Part shown: one piece after another, positions 1 through 9,162 of the stretch
Position numbering within the stretch: position 1 is the stretch's first letter
How the letters are laid out: every line of letters starts with the position of its first letter
Assembly (NCBI GenBank): GCA_902796805.1
Contig: CADBQG010000049.1
Span: 1 to 33,606, forward strand
Direction: 5' to 3'
Origin: an uncultured Bacteroidota bacterium
GTDB taxonomy: Bacteria > Bacteroidota > Bacteroidia > Bacteroidales > WCHB1-69
Length of the DNA stretch: 33,606 nucleotides
Notes under the pieces: generated by a model
Database searches by the model: none
The model's input: the letters and a program-made list of their open reading frames with translations, nothing else
Told to the model about the DNA's origin: nothing
Position numbers and translations under genes: made by a program

Positions 1-14
1 CTCTACAGGGTTCC

Positions 15-33
15 GTACACATGGAATGTGTAC
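15..33 (-). other. Stem-loop just downstream of nifJ
   Basis: GTACACAT and ATGTGTAC form a perfect 8-bp inverted repeat around a 3-base GGA loop. It begins three bases past the nifJ stop codon on the minus strand. There is no clear U-tract, so it may be a 3'-end-stabilising hairpin or a weak terminator rather than a standard intrinsic terminator. Confidence 0.45.
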
Positions 34-36
34 CTC

Positions 37-3000
37 CTATTTCCCTTCGCTCAACTTCTTATACCCTTCGTATCTCAGTTTCGCGAATTGCTCGGTCTTT
101 GCAAACAATTCCTTGGCCTCTTCCGGGAAGGTCTTCAGCAAGCTGTTGTAACGGACCTCACCCATGATGAACTCTTGGAACTTGCTCCAGTCGGGCTCTT
201 TGCTGTCCAAGTGGAAGCCGTTTTGACCAGCCTCGTCCTCGGCGGGGTTGAAGCGCCACAGGTGCCAGTAACCGCATTCAACGGCCTTGGCCTCTTCGTG
301 CTGTGTACGACCCATACCGACCTTGATACCGTGGTTGATACAAGGAGCGTAGCAAATCACCAATGACGGTCCCGGATAAGCTTCAGCTTCCTTGATGGCC
401 TTGAAGTACTGAGCCTGGCTTGCGCCCATAGCAACCTGTGCCACATACACATAGCCGTAGCTCTTGGCAATCATGCCGAGGTCTTTCTTGCGCACCTTCT
501 TACCAGAAGCAGCAAATTTAGCCACAGCACCTGCCGGAGTAGCCTTGGAAGACTGACCACCGGTGTTGGAATAAACCTCGGTGTCGAGCACGAGCACGTT
601 GACGTCCTCGCCGCTGGCCAACACGTGGTCCAAACCACCGAAACCGATGTCGTATGCCCAACCGTCACCACCGAAGATCCACTGGCTGCGTTTTGCCAAG
701 AAATCCTTGTTGGCTAACAGTTCGCTCTCAAGCTCACAACCGTGACATGGACAGATCGGACTGCCAGCAGCTTTGGCGTCCTTGGCTTCCTGCAGTTTTT
801 GTGCTGCAACTTCGGCACCGTAGAGCTCCTTGCCCTGGCCGTTCCAGAAGTCAATACAGCCGTCGATAGGCATGATGGCCTTCTCCAATGCTGCCACGAA
901 CTCGTCGGTAGCCACGCTGTTGGCAACGGTGTCGTTGTAGGTGTCGAGCCACTTCTGGGTAGCCTCGCGCATCCAATCGAAAGCGGTCACGCCGACCAGC
1001 TCCTCAGCTTTAGCGCGGAGACCGTCGCGAAGTTTGCGATAGCCGGTGGCCATGCCAAGACCGAACTCGGCGTTGTCTTCGAACAAGCTGTTTGCCCAAG
1101 CCACGCCTCTGCCTGTACGGCAGTTCTTGCAGTAAGGTGTTGCAGGAGCTGAGCCGCCGTAGATTGAAGAACAACCGGTAGCATTGGCAACAATCATTCT
1201 TTCACCGAACAATTGTGTGATGGTCTTGATGTAAGGTGTCTCACCGCAGCCGGCACAAGCGCCGCTGAACTCGAACAGAGGCTGTGCAAATTGGCTGTTC
1301 TTGATGGTGGCGTATTTGTCGATGAGATTGTCTTTATATGTCACTTTCTTCTGGCCGTACTCCCAGTTTTCTGTTTCGCCGAGCTGGCTCTCGAAAGGTT
1401 TCATAACCAAAGCTTTCTCCTTGGCGGGACAAATGTCGGCACAGTTGCCGCAACCGGTGCAGTCCATAACAGAAACCTGCATACGGAAGTGCATGCCTGC
1501 GAGTTCCTTAGGAACCTTGACAGTTGCTGTTGCCATTGAAGCCGGAGCAGCAGCCTTCTCCTCGTCGGTCATCACTACAGGACGGATGGCAGCGTGAGGA
1601 CATACTACTGAACATTGGTTACATTGGATACATTTTGTAGGATCCCACTCGGGAACAACGGTAGCAACTCCGCGTTTTTCGTATGCAGTGGTGCCTGCTG
1701 GGAATGTGCCGTCGATGATGTCTTTGAATGCGCTGACCGGAAGATCGTTACCGCATTGTGCAACCATCGGACGCATAACCTTGTTGATGAATTCAGGATC
1801 GTTGTCGTTGTGTTCGAAAGCGAAATCCGTAGTGCAGTCGAGGTTAGCCCATTCAGAAGGAATCTCCACTTTGTGGATCTCACCGCCGCGGTCAACGGCT
1901 GCATAGTTCATGTTCACAACGTCCTCACCCTTCTTGCCGTAAGACTTAACGATGAATTTCTTCATCTGCTCAACAGCCAAGTCGTAAGGGATAACGCCTG
2001 AAATCTTGAAGAATGCTGATTGAAGGATGGTGTTGGTGCGGTTGCCAAGTCCGATTTCAGCGGCAATCTTCGTTGCGTCGATGATGTACATGTTGATATG
2101 GTGGAGTGCCAAGTATTTTTTCACGAAGTCAGGAAGATGTTTCTTGGTCTCTTCAACGTCCCATGGCGAGTTGTAGAGGAATGTGCCGTTGTCTTTCAAA
2201 CCGCGCAGACAGTCGTATTTGCGCAAGTAGGAAGGAACGTGAACGGCCACAAAATCAGGAGTTCCCACCAAGTAAGGAGCCAAGATGGGCTGGTCGCCGA
2301 AGCGCAAGTGCGAGCAGGTGTAACCGCCCGATTTCTTTGAGTCATAGTCGAAGTAAGCCTGGCTGTACTTGTCGGTGTTGTCGCCGATGATCTTGATGGA
2401 GTTCTTGTTAGCACCCACTGTGCCGTCAGCGCCGAGACCGTAGAACTTGGCTTCAAATGTACCCTTGGGAAGGATTGAGATTTCTGGAAGGATAGGAAGT
2501 GAACGATGTGTGACGTCGTCAACGATGCCCACTGTGAACTGGTTCATCGGTTTTTCGCTCATCATGTTGTTGTAAACAGAGAGGATGTGCGCCGGTGTGG
2601 TGTCTTTTGAGGAGAGACCGTAGCGGCCGCCGATGATCATTGGTTTGTAAGGACAGTCTTTGAAAGCCTCAACAACATCGAGGTACAAAGGATCGCCGTT
2701 GGCACCAGGTTCTTTTGTTCTGTCGAGAACACAGATGTGCTTAACGTGCTCCATAAGGCTCTTCGGCATGGCTTCCATGAGGTATTTCACGCTGAACGGG
2801 CGGTAGAGGTGCACGCTCACGAGACCGAGTTTCTTGCCGGCTGCGTTTTCGCGGTCGATGACGGTCTTGATGACGTCTGTGATTGAGCCCATTGCGATGA
2901 TGACATCGGTGGCGTCTTTTGCACCGTAATAGGTGAACGGAGCGTACTCACGGCCGGTGATCTTGCTCATCTCCTTCATATACTTCGCAACGATGTCCGG

Positions 3001-3720
3001 GAGGGCGTCGTAGTATTTGTTCTGAGCCTCGCGGGTCTGGAAATAGATGTCGGGGTTCTGGGCTGTGCCGCGGGTAACAGGATGCTCCGGATTGAGGGCG
3101 CGGTCGCGGTATTCTTTCAAGGCTTGCCAGTTAACGAGCTTCGCAACCTCGTCCTGGTTGGTGGCTTCCACTTTCTGGATTTCATGAGAAGTACGGAAAC
3201 CGTCGAAGAAGTGGAGGAAAGGAACACGGCCTTCGATTGCTGCCAAGTGGGCAACCGGTGCGAGATCCATGATCTCCTGCACTGAACCGGTGGCCAGCAA
3301 TGCGAAACCTGTCTGGCGGGCGCTCATCACGTCGGCGTGGTCGCCGAAAATTGACAATGCCTGTGCGGCCAACGCACGTGCTGAAACGTGGAACACGCCC
3401 GGAAGAAGCTCGCCGGCAATCTTGTACATGTTGGGGATCATCAGCAAGAGACCTTGTGATGCCGTGTATGTGGTTGTGAGGGCACCAGCCTGCAATGAGC
3501 CGTGCACAGCGCCTGCGGCACCGGCCTCAGACTGCATCTCGACAACTTTCACCGTTTCACCAAAAATGTTCTTTCTGCCGCCTGCACTCCACTCGTCGAT
3601 GTACTCTGCCATCGGAGAAGACGGGGTGATAGGATAGATGGCGGCCACTTCGCTGAACATGTAGGCAACGTGGGCCGCAGCCTGGTTGCCGTCGCATGTC
3701 ATAAATTTCTTTTCTGCCAT
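37..3720 (-). CDS. nifJ: Pyruvate:ferredoxin (flavodoxin) oxidoreductase
   Basis: Cytoplasmic enzyme that oxidatively decarboxylates pyruvate with CoA to acetyl-CoA and CO2, passing electrons to ferredoxin or flavodoxin; a central step of anaerobic fermentation. The 1,227 residues match the usual single-chain, homodimeric form. Visible in order: YPITPSSPMAE at 29-39 in the pyruvate/TPP domain; two ferredoxin-type clusters, CIQCNQCSVVCP at 697-708 and CTGCGNCADICP at 754-765; the CAGCG proximal-cluster motif at about 822; and the TPP-binding segment starting GDGWAYDIG at 1018, with a later TEVYSNTGGQ. The start is the ATG at 3720, giving the expected MAEKKFMTCDGN N-terminus. It appears monocistronic, with its own promoter about 75 bases upstream and a stem-loop after the stop. 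Odd: a CPCHGC cysteine motif at about 988-993, just before the TPP segment. Identification is very secure. Confidence 0.98.
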   Translation of the reverse strand: MAEKKFMTCDGNQAAAHVAYMFSEVAAIYPITPSSPMAEYIDEWSAGGRKNIFGETVKVVEMQSEAGAAGAVHGSLQAGALTTTYTASQGLLLMIPNMYKIAGELLPGVFHVSARALAAQALSIFGDHADVMSARQTGFALLATGSVQEIMDLAPVAHLAAIEGRVPFLHFFDGFRTSHEIQKVEATNQDEVAKLVNWQALKEYRDRALNPEHPVTRGTAQNPDIYFQTREAQNKYYDALPDIVAKYMKEMSKITGREYAPFTYYGAKDATDVIIAMGSITDVIKTVIDRENAAGKKLGLVSVHLYRPFSVKYLMEAMPKSLMEHVKHICVLDRTKEPGANGDPLYLDVVEAFKDCPYKPMIIGGRYGLSSKDTTPAHILSVYNNMMSEKPMNQFTVGIVDDVTHRSLPILPEISILPKGTFEAKFYGLGADGTVGANKNSIKIIGDNTDKYSQAYFDYDSKKSGGYTCSHLRFGDQPILAPYLVGTPDFVAVHVPSYLRKYDCLRGLKDNGTFLYNSPWDVEETKKHLPDFVKKYLALHHINMYIIDATKIAAEIGLGNRTNTILQSAFFKISGVIPYDLAVEQMKKFIVKSYGKKGEDVVNMNYAAVDRGGEIHKVEIPSEWANLDCTTDFAFEHNDNDPEFINKVMRPMVAQCGNDLPVSAFKDIIDGTFPAGTTAYEKRGVATVVPEWDPTKCIQCNQCSVVCPHAAIRPVVMTDEEKAAAPASMATATVKVPKELAGMHFRMQVSVMDCTGCGNCADICPAKEKALVMKPFESQLGETENWEYGQKKVTYKDNLIDKYATIKNSQFAQPLFEFSGACAGCGETPYIKTITQLFGERMIVANATGCSSIYGGSAPATPYCKNCRTGRGVAWANSLFEDNAEFGLGMATGYRKLRDGLRAKAEELVGVTAFDWMREATQKWLDTYNDTVANSVATDEFVAALEKAIMPIDGCIDFWNGQGKELYGAEVAAQKLQEAKDAKAAGSPICPCHGCELESELLANKDFLAKRSQWIFGGDGWAYDIGFGGLDHVLASGEDVNVLVLDTEVYSNTGGQSSKATPAGAVAKFAASGKKVRKKDLGMIAKSYGYVYVAQVAMGASQAQYFKAIKEAEAYPGPSLVICYAPCINHGIKVGMGRTQHEEAKAVECGYWHLWRFNPAEDEAGQNGFHLDSKEPDWSKFQEFIMGEVRYNSLLKTFPEEAKELFAKTEQFAKLRYEGYKKLSEGK

Positions 3721-3793
3721 AATTTTTTTATTGTTATAAGATTTGTTAATTTACTGACTTTCAATAATATATCTATATTATGAAAAATGCACG

Positions 3794-3826
3794 CAAATTT
3801 ATAAAAATATTGCTTATAACAACAAA
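3794..3826 (-). promoter_or_regulatory. Bacteroidota-type promoter of nifJ
   Basis: On the minus strand a -33 element TTTG (3823-3826) and a -7 element TAAATTTG (3794-3801, matching TAnnTTTG) are separated by 21 bases. This is the best two-part match to the Bacteroidota primary sigma-factor consensus in the window. It implies a leader of about 65-70 nt. Confidence 0.7.
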
Positions 3827-3835
3827 AAAACTGAC

Positions 3836-5944
3836 TTACCGACTCTGCCGCCCCATCTTCAGATAGCAATAGTTCAGATTCCCCTGAAAATACGGATATT
3901 TTGATATTACCTGCTCGAAATATGATGCCGCCTCCTTGAATTTCTCATCTTTGAAATAGGCCAACGCAAGGTTCGACTTGATGTAATACCTCTGGTTTTC
4001 ATCCTTCGCAATGGATTCGGCGGTCTTCAAAAGCCTTATCGCCTCGTCGTTTTTGCCTGACTCGTAATTGGCGACACCGGAAAACATCCATACTGCTACA
4101 TTCTGGCTTTCCGAGAGGTCGTACTCCTTCGCCTTGTTGAAGAACTCTATCGACTTCTCATATTCCTTGGTGTAGAAATATCCGTAGCCCATCCAGAAGA
4201 ATATCCCGAAGTTGTCTGGGTTCTTGCTGTACGCCGAGTCCAACAAGTCCATTCCTTCCCGGTACTTGCCTTGCTGCACAAGTTTGATGCCCTTGGAATC
4301 AAGCTTGTCGCGCTTCACAACAGCCGCAATCGGCTTTCCATTGACTGTCTCCACCTTTATGGTCCCCACCGGAGGAAAGAATTTCTTTACGTATTTCTTT
4401 GCCATAAAGTGGGTAGACAGTATGGAATAGTCGGCATCGGCTTCTGCAAAGGCCTTGTAGCCATGCTTCTCCACGATGATGTTATCGTATTTTCTGCGCT
4501 TTTGGTATTCCACGGCGTTTTCGTTCTTTGAGGTTATCCTCACAGTGTCATTCCTGTCCTTCAGCTCGTTTTTCACAAGCCAGTCGAGCAGGATGGTCTG
4601 TGATGTCTCGTAATAGTCCAGGTCGTAGCGCAGGTAAGGGTCGCCGGCAAGGACATTGTAGTACGAGTATGTGTACTTGTAGTTCCTTGCCATCCAGACC
4701 ATCGTGGGCATCATGCTTGCAACAATGAGAGAAGGTGCTAACCACTTCCATACATTGCCTAATTTGGTGGTAGAAAACCAGTTGAAAGTCTCGTATGCAC
4801 CTATCGATGCCACAACAGCCAGTCCGTAGTAGGCGAAAGTCTCGTGACGCCATCCGTTGTACACATTCGATTCCATTGTCAGGACGAGGATGACTGGAAA
4901 AAGGAACGTTAAGACAAGGAACAGGATTGCCGCCATGTCGTATTTCTTCCATATTCTGACAATATTGGCGAGGAACAGGGCCACAAAGGCGAAGACGAAA
5001 AGCGGCACGGTGTAGAAAAACGATTTGACGAGGTAGTTGTCGGGAAGCGAAAGCGAGTCTATCTGCCTGCCCTCGAAGGTCATGGGTATTCGCTGCGGAA
5101 ATTTCGACACCACGGTCAGGGCGTTTTTAATATGCTCTATTGGTCCTTCGTAAAAGAAGTTCGGATAGAAGCACAGTCCCAACAGCGAGCCGAGCGCCAC
5201 AACCAACACCCCAACACCTAACGATTTCAACAAAAGCGTATGGGGCTTTTCGAAGAACATCTGCCGCTTGGCCTTGTCGAAGAGCAGATACAGCGCAAAC
5301 AGCACTATCAGGTAGAGCGGCAGCATCAGTCCGCCGATGCGCACACTAACGGCAAGAGCAATGCCGTATATCGCCAGCATGATGTGCCACAGTTTGAATT
5401 TCGGCAGACCTTGGAAGATGGCAATGAAGGCGTAACAGGCGATGGCGAATCCGGCGGCAAAAGGTATGTCTTTAGTCGCGTAAAACGACAGACCGAAAAT
5501 CGTCGGGGTGCAACTCGTTGTAAGTAAGGTAATTACACCCCACCCACCCGTTGATTTTGTGAGTTTCTTGGCTGTAAGTCCGGTGAAGAATATCAGCAGA
5601 AATCCGAAGAAAGCGCACAGCAAGTGCCTGAACAGGAACAGCCGCGACTCCGGAAGATTAAAGTATTTCACAGCCACGGCCGGCACAATCTCATATCCAG
5701 CTCCGTAATACTTCATGTGCGGGAAAGCCCTGAGGACTGTGTCATTGCGGTAGTCGGCGAAAGTGGTGTCGTGCTCCGTATAGTACTTCAGACAGAACTC
5801 GCCGTGGCGCTGGTCGAGGAATTCGTCGCCTGTAACGCCCACCTTTGTGGCAGTGAACGCCATGACACAGAAGACAATGGCCGCAACTGAATAGAACAGG
5901 TGGTTCCAGACGCGGCTTGGAACAGGGACTGGTCTATTCGACAT
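3836..5944 (-). CDS. GT-C-type membrane glycosyltransferase-like protein with C-terminal TPRs
   Basis: A 702-residue inner-membrane protein. The first ~430 residues hold about ten hydrophobic helices. An early loop carries GDEFLDQRHG at 39-48, in the place where GT-C (PMT/ArnT-like) enzymes have their catalytic acidic motif. Such enzymes move a sugar from a polyprenyl-phosphate donor outside the cytoplasmic membrane. Residues ~430-545 are a soluble region and ~545-700 look like three to four tetratricopeptide repeats (for example GKYREGMDLLDSAYSKNPDN and KEYEKSIEFFNKAKEYD). The start overlaps the end of the SIMPL gene by 11 bases, so the two are probably cotranslated. The sugar and acceptor cannot be told from sequence. 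It could also be a GT-C-fold protein without transferase activity. Confidence 0.75.
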   Translation of the reverse strand: MSNRPVPVPSRVWNHLFYSVAAIVFCVMAFTATKVGVTGDEFLDQRHGEFCLKYYTEHDTTFADYRNDTVLRAFPHMKYYGAGYEIVPAVAVKYFNLPESRLFLFRHLLCAFFGFLLIFFTGLTAKKLTKSTGGWGVITLLTTSCTPTIFGLSFYATKDIPFAAGFAIACYAFIAIFQGLPKFKLWHIMLAIYGIALAVSVRIGGLMLPLYLIVLFALYLLFDKAKRQMFFEKPHTLLLKSLGVGVLVVALGSLLGLCFYPNFFYEGPIEHIKNALTVVSKFPQRIPMTFEGRQIDSLSLPDNYLVKSFFYTVPLFVFAFVALFLANIVRIWKKYDMAAILFLVLTFLFPVILVLTMESNVYNGWRHETFAYYGLAVVASIGAYETFNWFSTTKLGNVWKWLAPSLIVASMMPTMVWMARNYKYTYSYYNVLAGDPYLRYDLDYYETSQTILLDWLVKNELKDRNDTVRITSKNENAVEYQKRRKYDNIIVEKHGYKAFAEADADYSILSTHFMAKKYVKKFFPPVGTIKVETVNGKPIAAVVKRDKLDSKGIKLVQQGKYREGMDLLDSAYSKNPDNFGIFFWMGYGYFYTKEYEKSIEFFNKAKEYDLSESQNVAVWMFSGVANYESGKNDEAIRLLKTAESIAKDENQRYYIKSNLALAYFKDEKFKEAASYFEQVISKYPYFQGNLNYCYLKMGRQSR

Positions 5945-6668
5945 AGTAAGTTAGTCGCATGTTGATGCTGGCCCTTTTTTGCTTCGACGAGGTGTTGAAA
6001 GCGCCGCCCCAAGTGTAGTCCTCGTCGGAGGAGTTGGGTTTTGTTATCTGGAAAACACCCATGTTCGCGCTCTTCAGGTCGCCGAGTTTCGCACCAGCGT
6101 TCTGGGTAACGGTCTCGGCACGGAGCCTTGCGTTCTTCGAGGCTTCGGCAAGCATCTCGAGCTTCAGGTCCGACAACTTGGTATAGTAGTACTCAGGGTT
6201 GTTGTTGACAATCATTATGTTCTGGTCGTAGAGCTCGGCTATGTCGCGGGTAAGAACTTCTATCTTCTCAATGCTCGAGGACTCTATCCTTACAACCTGC
6301 CTGGCCTCGTATCCGTCGAAATCCTCGTTCCAGCGGCTGTTTGCATAGTAGCTCCTGTACGTTGGCGCGGTAGTTATTTTTTTGAAGTCAACTTCGCTGT
6401 CAGGAATGCCGCTGCGCTTCAAGTAGTCTTTCACGATTTCATTCTGCGCCTTGATTTTGGAGTACGACTGTTTCATGTCGTTGTCTTTCACGGCATAGTT
6501 GAATTCCCACACTATGAGGTCGGATGTAAAGTCTTTCTCCACAAGGCCCACCACGGATACTGTCTTCTGGGGCTTCTTGGTGTTGTAGTAGGAGATTCCG
6601 ACCGCCACTGCGCCCAACACAAAGGCGATTCCGGCGATAATTGCGATAAGGACTGACTTGTTGTTCAT
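5934..6668 (-). CDS. SIMPL domain (DUF541) protein
   Basis: A 244-residue protein with one N-terminal membrane segment (about residues 6-28) followed by a SIMPL/DUF541 domain. The family is recognised by the VSVVGLVEKDFTSDLIVWEF start of the domain, the central alternation of beta strands and helices, and a C-terminal segment where AEASKNARLRAETVTQNAGAKLG precedes the last strands. The domain is expected on the periplasmic side. Known family members (BP26, YggE) are periplasmic or outer-membrane associated and of poorly defined function, sometimes linked to stress. It is first in a two-gene unit with the GT-C/TPR protein, overlapping it by 11 bases. No good TAnnTTTG promoter was found upstream. 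Confidence 0.85.
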   Translation of the reverse strand: MNNKSVLIAIIAGIAFVLGAVAVGISYYNTKKPQKTVSVVGLVEKDFTSDLIVWEFNYAVKDNDMKQSYSKIKAQNEIVKDYLKRSGIPDSEVDFKKITTAPTYRSYYANSRWNEDFDGYEARQVVRIESSSIEKIEVLTRDIAELYDQNIMIVNNNPEYYYTKLSDLKLEMLAEASKNARLRAETVTQNAGAKLGDLKSANMGVFQITKPNSSDEDYTWGGAFNTSSKQKRASINMRLTYYVE

Positions 6669-6766
6669 AATTTTTTGTTTTTTGTTTTCACAATAACGCC
6701 GGGTTGCCCTCTATATTGCACATTAGAAACAAAAAAAAACAGGGCGTATGATACGAGCAAAAAAAC

Positions 6767-6774
6767 TATCTTTG
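6767..6774 (+). promoter_or_regulatory. -7 promoter element of the tktN-lptF-GT4-dxs operon
   Basis: TATCTTTG matches the Bacteroidota TAnnTTTG -7 element, about 64 bases before the chosen tktN start. No clear TTTG -33 box lies 19-21 bases upstream. It is the only good match in the 169-base gap between the SIMPL gene and tktN. Confidence 0.55.
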
Positions 6775-6837
6775 CAGCGTTGCGCTTAATGTTGGGGCAA
6801 CGGCTGTATGATTTTGCGAACTATAATTCATAAAATA

Positions 6838-7680
6838 ATGGAAATCAATAAATTACAAGACATTGCAACTCAAGTAAGAAGAGATATTATCCGTATGGTT
6901 CACTCCGCCAAGTCGGGCCATCCTGGCGGTTCTCTGGGCTGCGCTGACTTTCTCACCGCCCTTTTCTTCGAAATAATGGACGCGAATCCGGAGAATTTTT
7001 CAGTTGAGGGGAGAGATGAGGACATGTTTTTCCTCTCCAACGGGCATATCAGTCCGGTGTTTTACAGCGTGATGGCGCGCCGCGGTTACTTCCCCGTGTC
7101 GGAACTCGGCACATTCCGCAAGCTGGGGACCCGCCTCCAGGGCCATCCGACTCCTGTTGAGGGTCTTCCGGGCATCAGGGTGGCTTCCGGTTCGTTAGGC
7201 CAGGGCGTTTCAGTAGCCCTCGGGGCGGCTTTGGCCAAGAAGTCCAACGGCGACAAGCACCTTGTGTTCGCCCTCACAGGCGACGGCGAACTGCAGGAAG
7301 GGCAGATTTGGGAAGCCCTCATGTTTGCAGGCTCAAAACATGTGGACAACATAGTCGTAACCGTTGACTACAACAGAAAGCAGATCGACGGAAGCACAGA
7401 CTCCGTGATGAGTTTAGGCAACCTCCGCGCCAAATTCACCGCCTTCGGATGGCTGGTCCTCGAGGTGAACGGCAACGACATGAAAAGCTGCGTGCAGACC
7501 CTCAGGCTGGCAAGGAAACTTGCAGGCAACCAGAAACCTGTGGCAATTCTGATGAAGACCGAGATGGGCATGGGCGTGGACTTCATGATGGGGACGCACA
7601 AGTGGCACGGAACGCCGCCAAACGACGAACAAGCCGCCGCCGCTTTAGCTCAGCTCCCCGAAACCCTTGGCGACTACTAA
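6838..7680 (+). CDS. Transketolase, N-terminal (TPP-binding) subunit
   Basis: 280 residues corresponding only to the N-terminal TPP/PP domain of transketolase, which moves two-carbon ketol units between sugar phosphates in the non-oxidative pentose phosphate pathway. Visible: SGHPGGS at about 26, FLSNGH, GSLGQG, and the TPP/Mg motif GDGELQEGQIWEA with DYNRKQIDG after it. In split transketolases a second subunit supplies the pyrimidine-binding domain; no such gene lies in this window and the next gene is lptF. The ATG at 6838 (MEINKLQ) fits family N-termini; an in-frame ATG at 6808 would add ten residues. First gene of a four-gene operon, 12 bases before the permease gene. Confidence 0.92.
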   Translation: MEINKLQDIATQVRRDIIRMVHSAKSGHPGGSLGCADFLTALFFEIMDANPENFSVEGRDEDMFFLSNGHISPVFYSVMARRGYFPVSELGTFRKLGTRLQGHPTPVEGLPGIRVASGSLGQGVSVALGAALAKKSNGDKHLVFALTGDGELQEGQIWEALMFAGSKHVDNIVVTVDYNRKQIDGSTDSVMSLGNLRAKFTAFGWLVLEVNGNDMKSCVQTLRLARKLAGNQKPVAILMKTEMGMGVDFMMGTHKWHGTPPNDEQAAAALAQLPETLGDY

Positions 7681-7692
7681 CCCCTTCGCTTC

Positions 7693-9162
7693 GTGAAGAT
7701 TGTCAACAAATATCTCTGCAAGAACTTCCTCGGACCGTTCGTGCTGACTTTTTTCGTGGCGCTTTTCGTGCTCCTCATGCAGTTTGTGTGGAAATGGGTC
7801 GATGAGCTTGTGGGCAAAGGTCTGGAACTTAGCACTATGCTGAAACTGATGTTTTACGCGTCGGTGTCGTTGTGTTCTATGGCCTTTCCTCTTGCTGTAA
7901 TGTTGGCCTCGCTGATGACCTTCGGCAACATGGGCGAGCGATACGAGATCGTGGCGCTCAAGTCGGCTGGCATCTCCACACGCAAGATGATGACCCCTCT
8001 GGCAATTCTCACAGTCCTGATCTCCATACTCTCATTCGTCGTTTCCGACCAGATTGTGCCGCGCGCCACGCTGAAACTCAGGATGCTCTTGTACGACATC
8101 CAGGAGCAGAAACCCGCCCTCAGCATTGAGGAGGGCGTGTTCTACAACGGCTTCGACAACTACTCCATACTTGTGGGGAAGAAGATGCCCGACGGCGAGA
8201 CAGTGAAGGACATCCTGATCTACGACCATTCACGGCGGCAGGGCAACACCTCGGTGACATACGCCGAGTCGGGCACAATGAGGATAACATCCGACAAAAA
8301 ATACCTGCTGTTCACCCTTAACAACGGCTCTTTCTGGGATGAGAACGCCTCTATGACCAACAGGAGCGGCAAGCGTGCGGCATTCCCGCTCATGCGCGCC
8401 ACCTTCGACAAACAATACAAACGCTTCGACATGTCGGACTTCTCACTGAACAAGGTTGACGAAGACCTATTCCAGTCGCATTCGTCGTCGATGACCTCCA
8501 AACAATTAGGCGACATGATAGACACGATAAAGTCGCAGATCCGGGATGTGGAGAACAACACCGCGAACACGTTCTTCAACAACCTCCACTTCTACAACAG
8601 TTTTGTGCGCAACGACGACAAGTTCAAGGCACAGAAGGAGTCGAGGGAACTTGACCTGACTGAGCTGAAGCCTTCCGTACAGGAGCATGTGTTGAGGAAT
8701 GCGGAGAACTCCTCGCGGTCGTTCATCTCATCGATGCATATCAACTACAGCGAGGTTACGTTCAAGACGTCATACATGTGGTCTTTCCAGATTGAGCTCC
8801 AACGCAAATACAGGCTTGCGGTGGCCTGCCTTCTGTTCTTCTTCATCGGAGCCCCTTTCGGCTCGATAATCCGGAAGGGCGGAATAGCAATCCCGTTAGT
8901 GTTCACGGTGCTTTTCTTCGTGATATATTTCGCGCTGTCGGTCATCGGCGAGAAGATTGCCAAGGGCAGCACCATGCCGGTGTGGTTCGGCACATGGCTC
9001 TCGTCGTTCATCCTGCTGCCGCTCTGCATATTCCTCACATACCATGCCACCATGGACACCGCGGTCCTCTCGCCGGAAACATATTCAAAGATTGTCGACA
9101 AATTCAAAAAGATAAAACCGTTTTCCAAAAAGCGCAATGAAAATACTTCAGATTTGCCATAA
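7693..9162 (+). CDS. LptF/LptG (YjgP/YjgQ) family permease
   Basis: A 489-residue inner-membrane protein of the LPS-export permease family. In the Lpt system two such permeases pair with the LptB ATPase to extract LPS from the inner membrane and feed it to the periplasmic bridge. Three helices lie near the N-terminus (about 12-34, 50-75 and 100-122), then a periplasmic beta-jellyroll-like region of about 240 residues (with SIEEGVFYNGFDNYSILVGK), and three helices near 375-455. The cytoplasmic loop after helix 2 has the family-typical GERYEIVALKSAGIS. The start is GTG at 7693, giving MKIVNKYLCKNF as expected; no suitable ATG lies nearby. The gene overlaps the GT4 start by 26 bases. Whether it acts as LptF or LptG is not decidable here. 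Confidence 0.88.
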   Translation: MKIVNKYLCKNFLGPFVLTFFVALFVLLMQFVWKWVDELVGKGLELSTMLKLMFYASVSLCSMAFPLAVMLASLMTFGNMGERYEIVALKSAGISTRKMMTPLAILTVLISILSFVVSDQIVPRATLKLRMLLYDIQEQKPALSIEEGVFYNGFDNYSILVGKKMPDGETVKDILIYDHSRRQGNTSVTYAESGTMRITSDKKYLLFTLNNGSFWDENASMTNRSGKRAAFPLMRATFDKQYKRFDMSDFSLNKVDEDLFQSHSSSMTSKQLGDMIDTIKSQIRDVENNTANTFFNNLHFYNSFVRNDDKFKAQKESRELDLTELKPSVQEHVLRNAENSSRSFISSMHINYSEVTFKTSYMWSFQIELQRKYRLAVACLLFFFIGAPFGSIIRKGGIAIPLVFTVLFFVIYFALSVIGEKIAKGSTMPVWFGTWLSSFILLPLCIFLTYHATMDTAVLSPETYSKIVDKFKKIKPFSKKRNENTSDLP

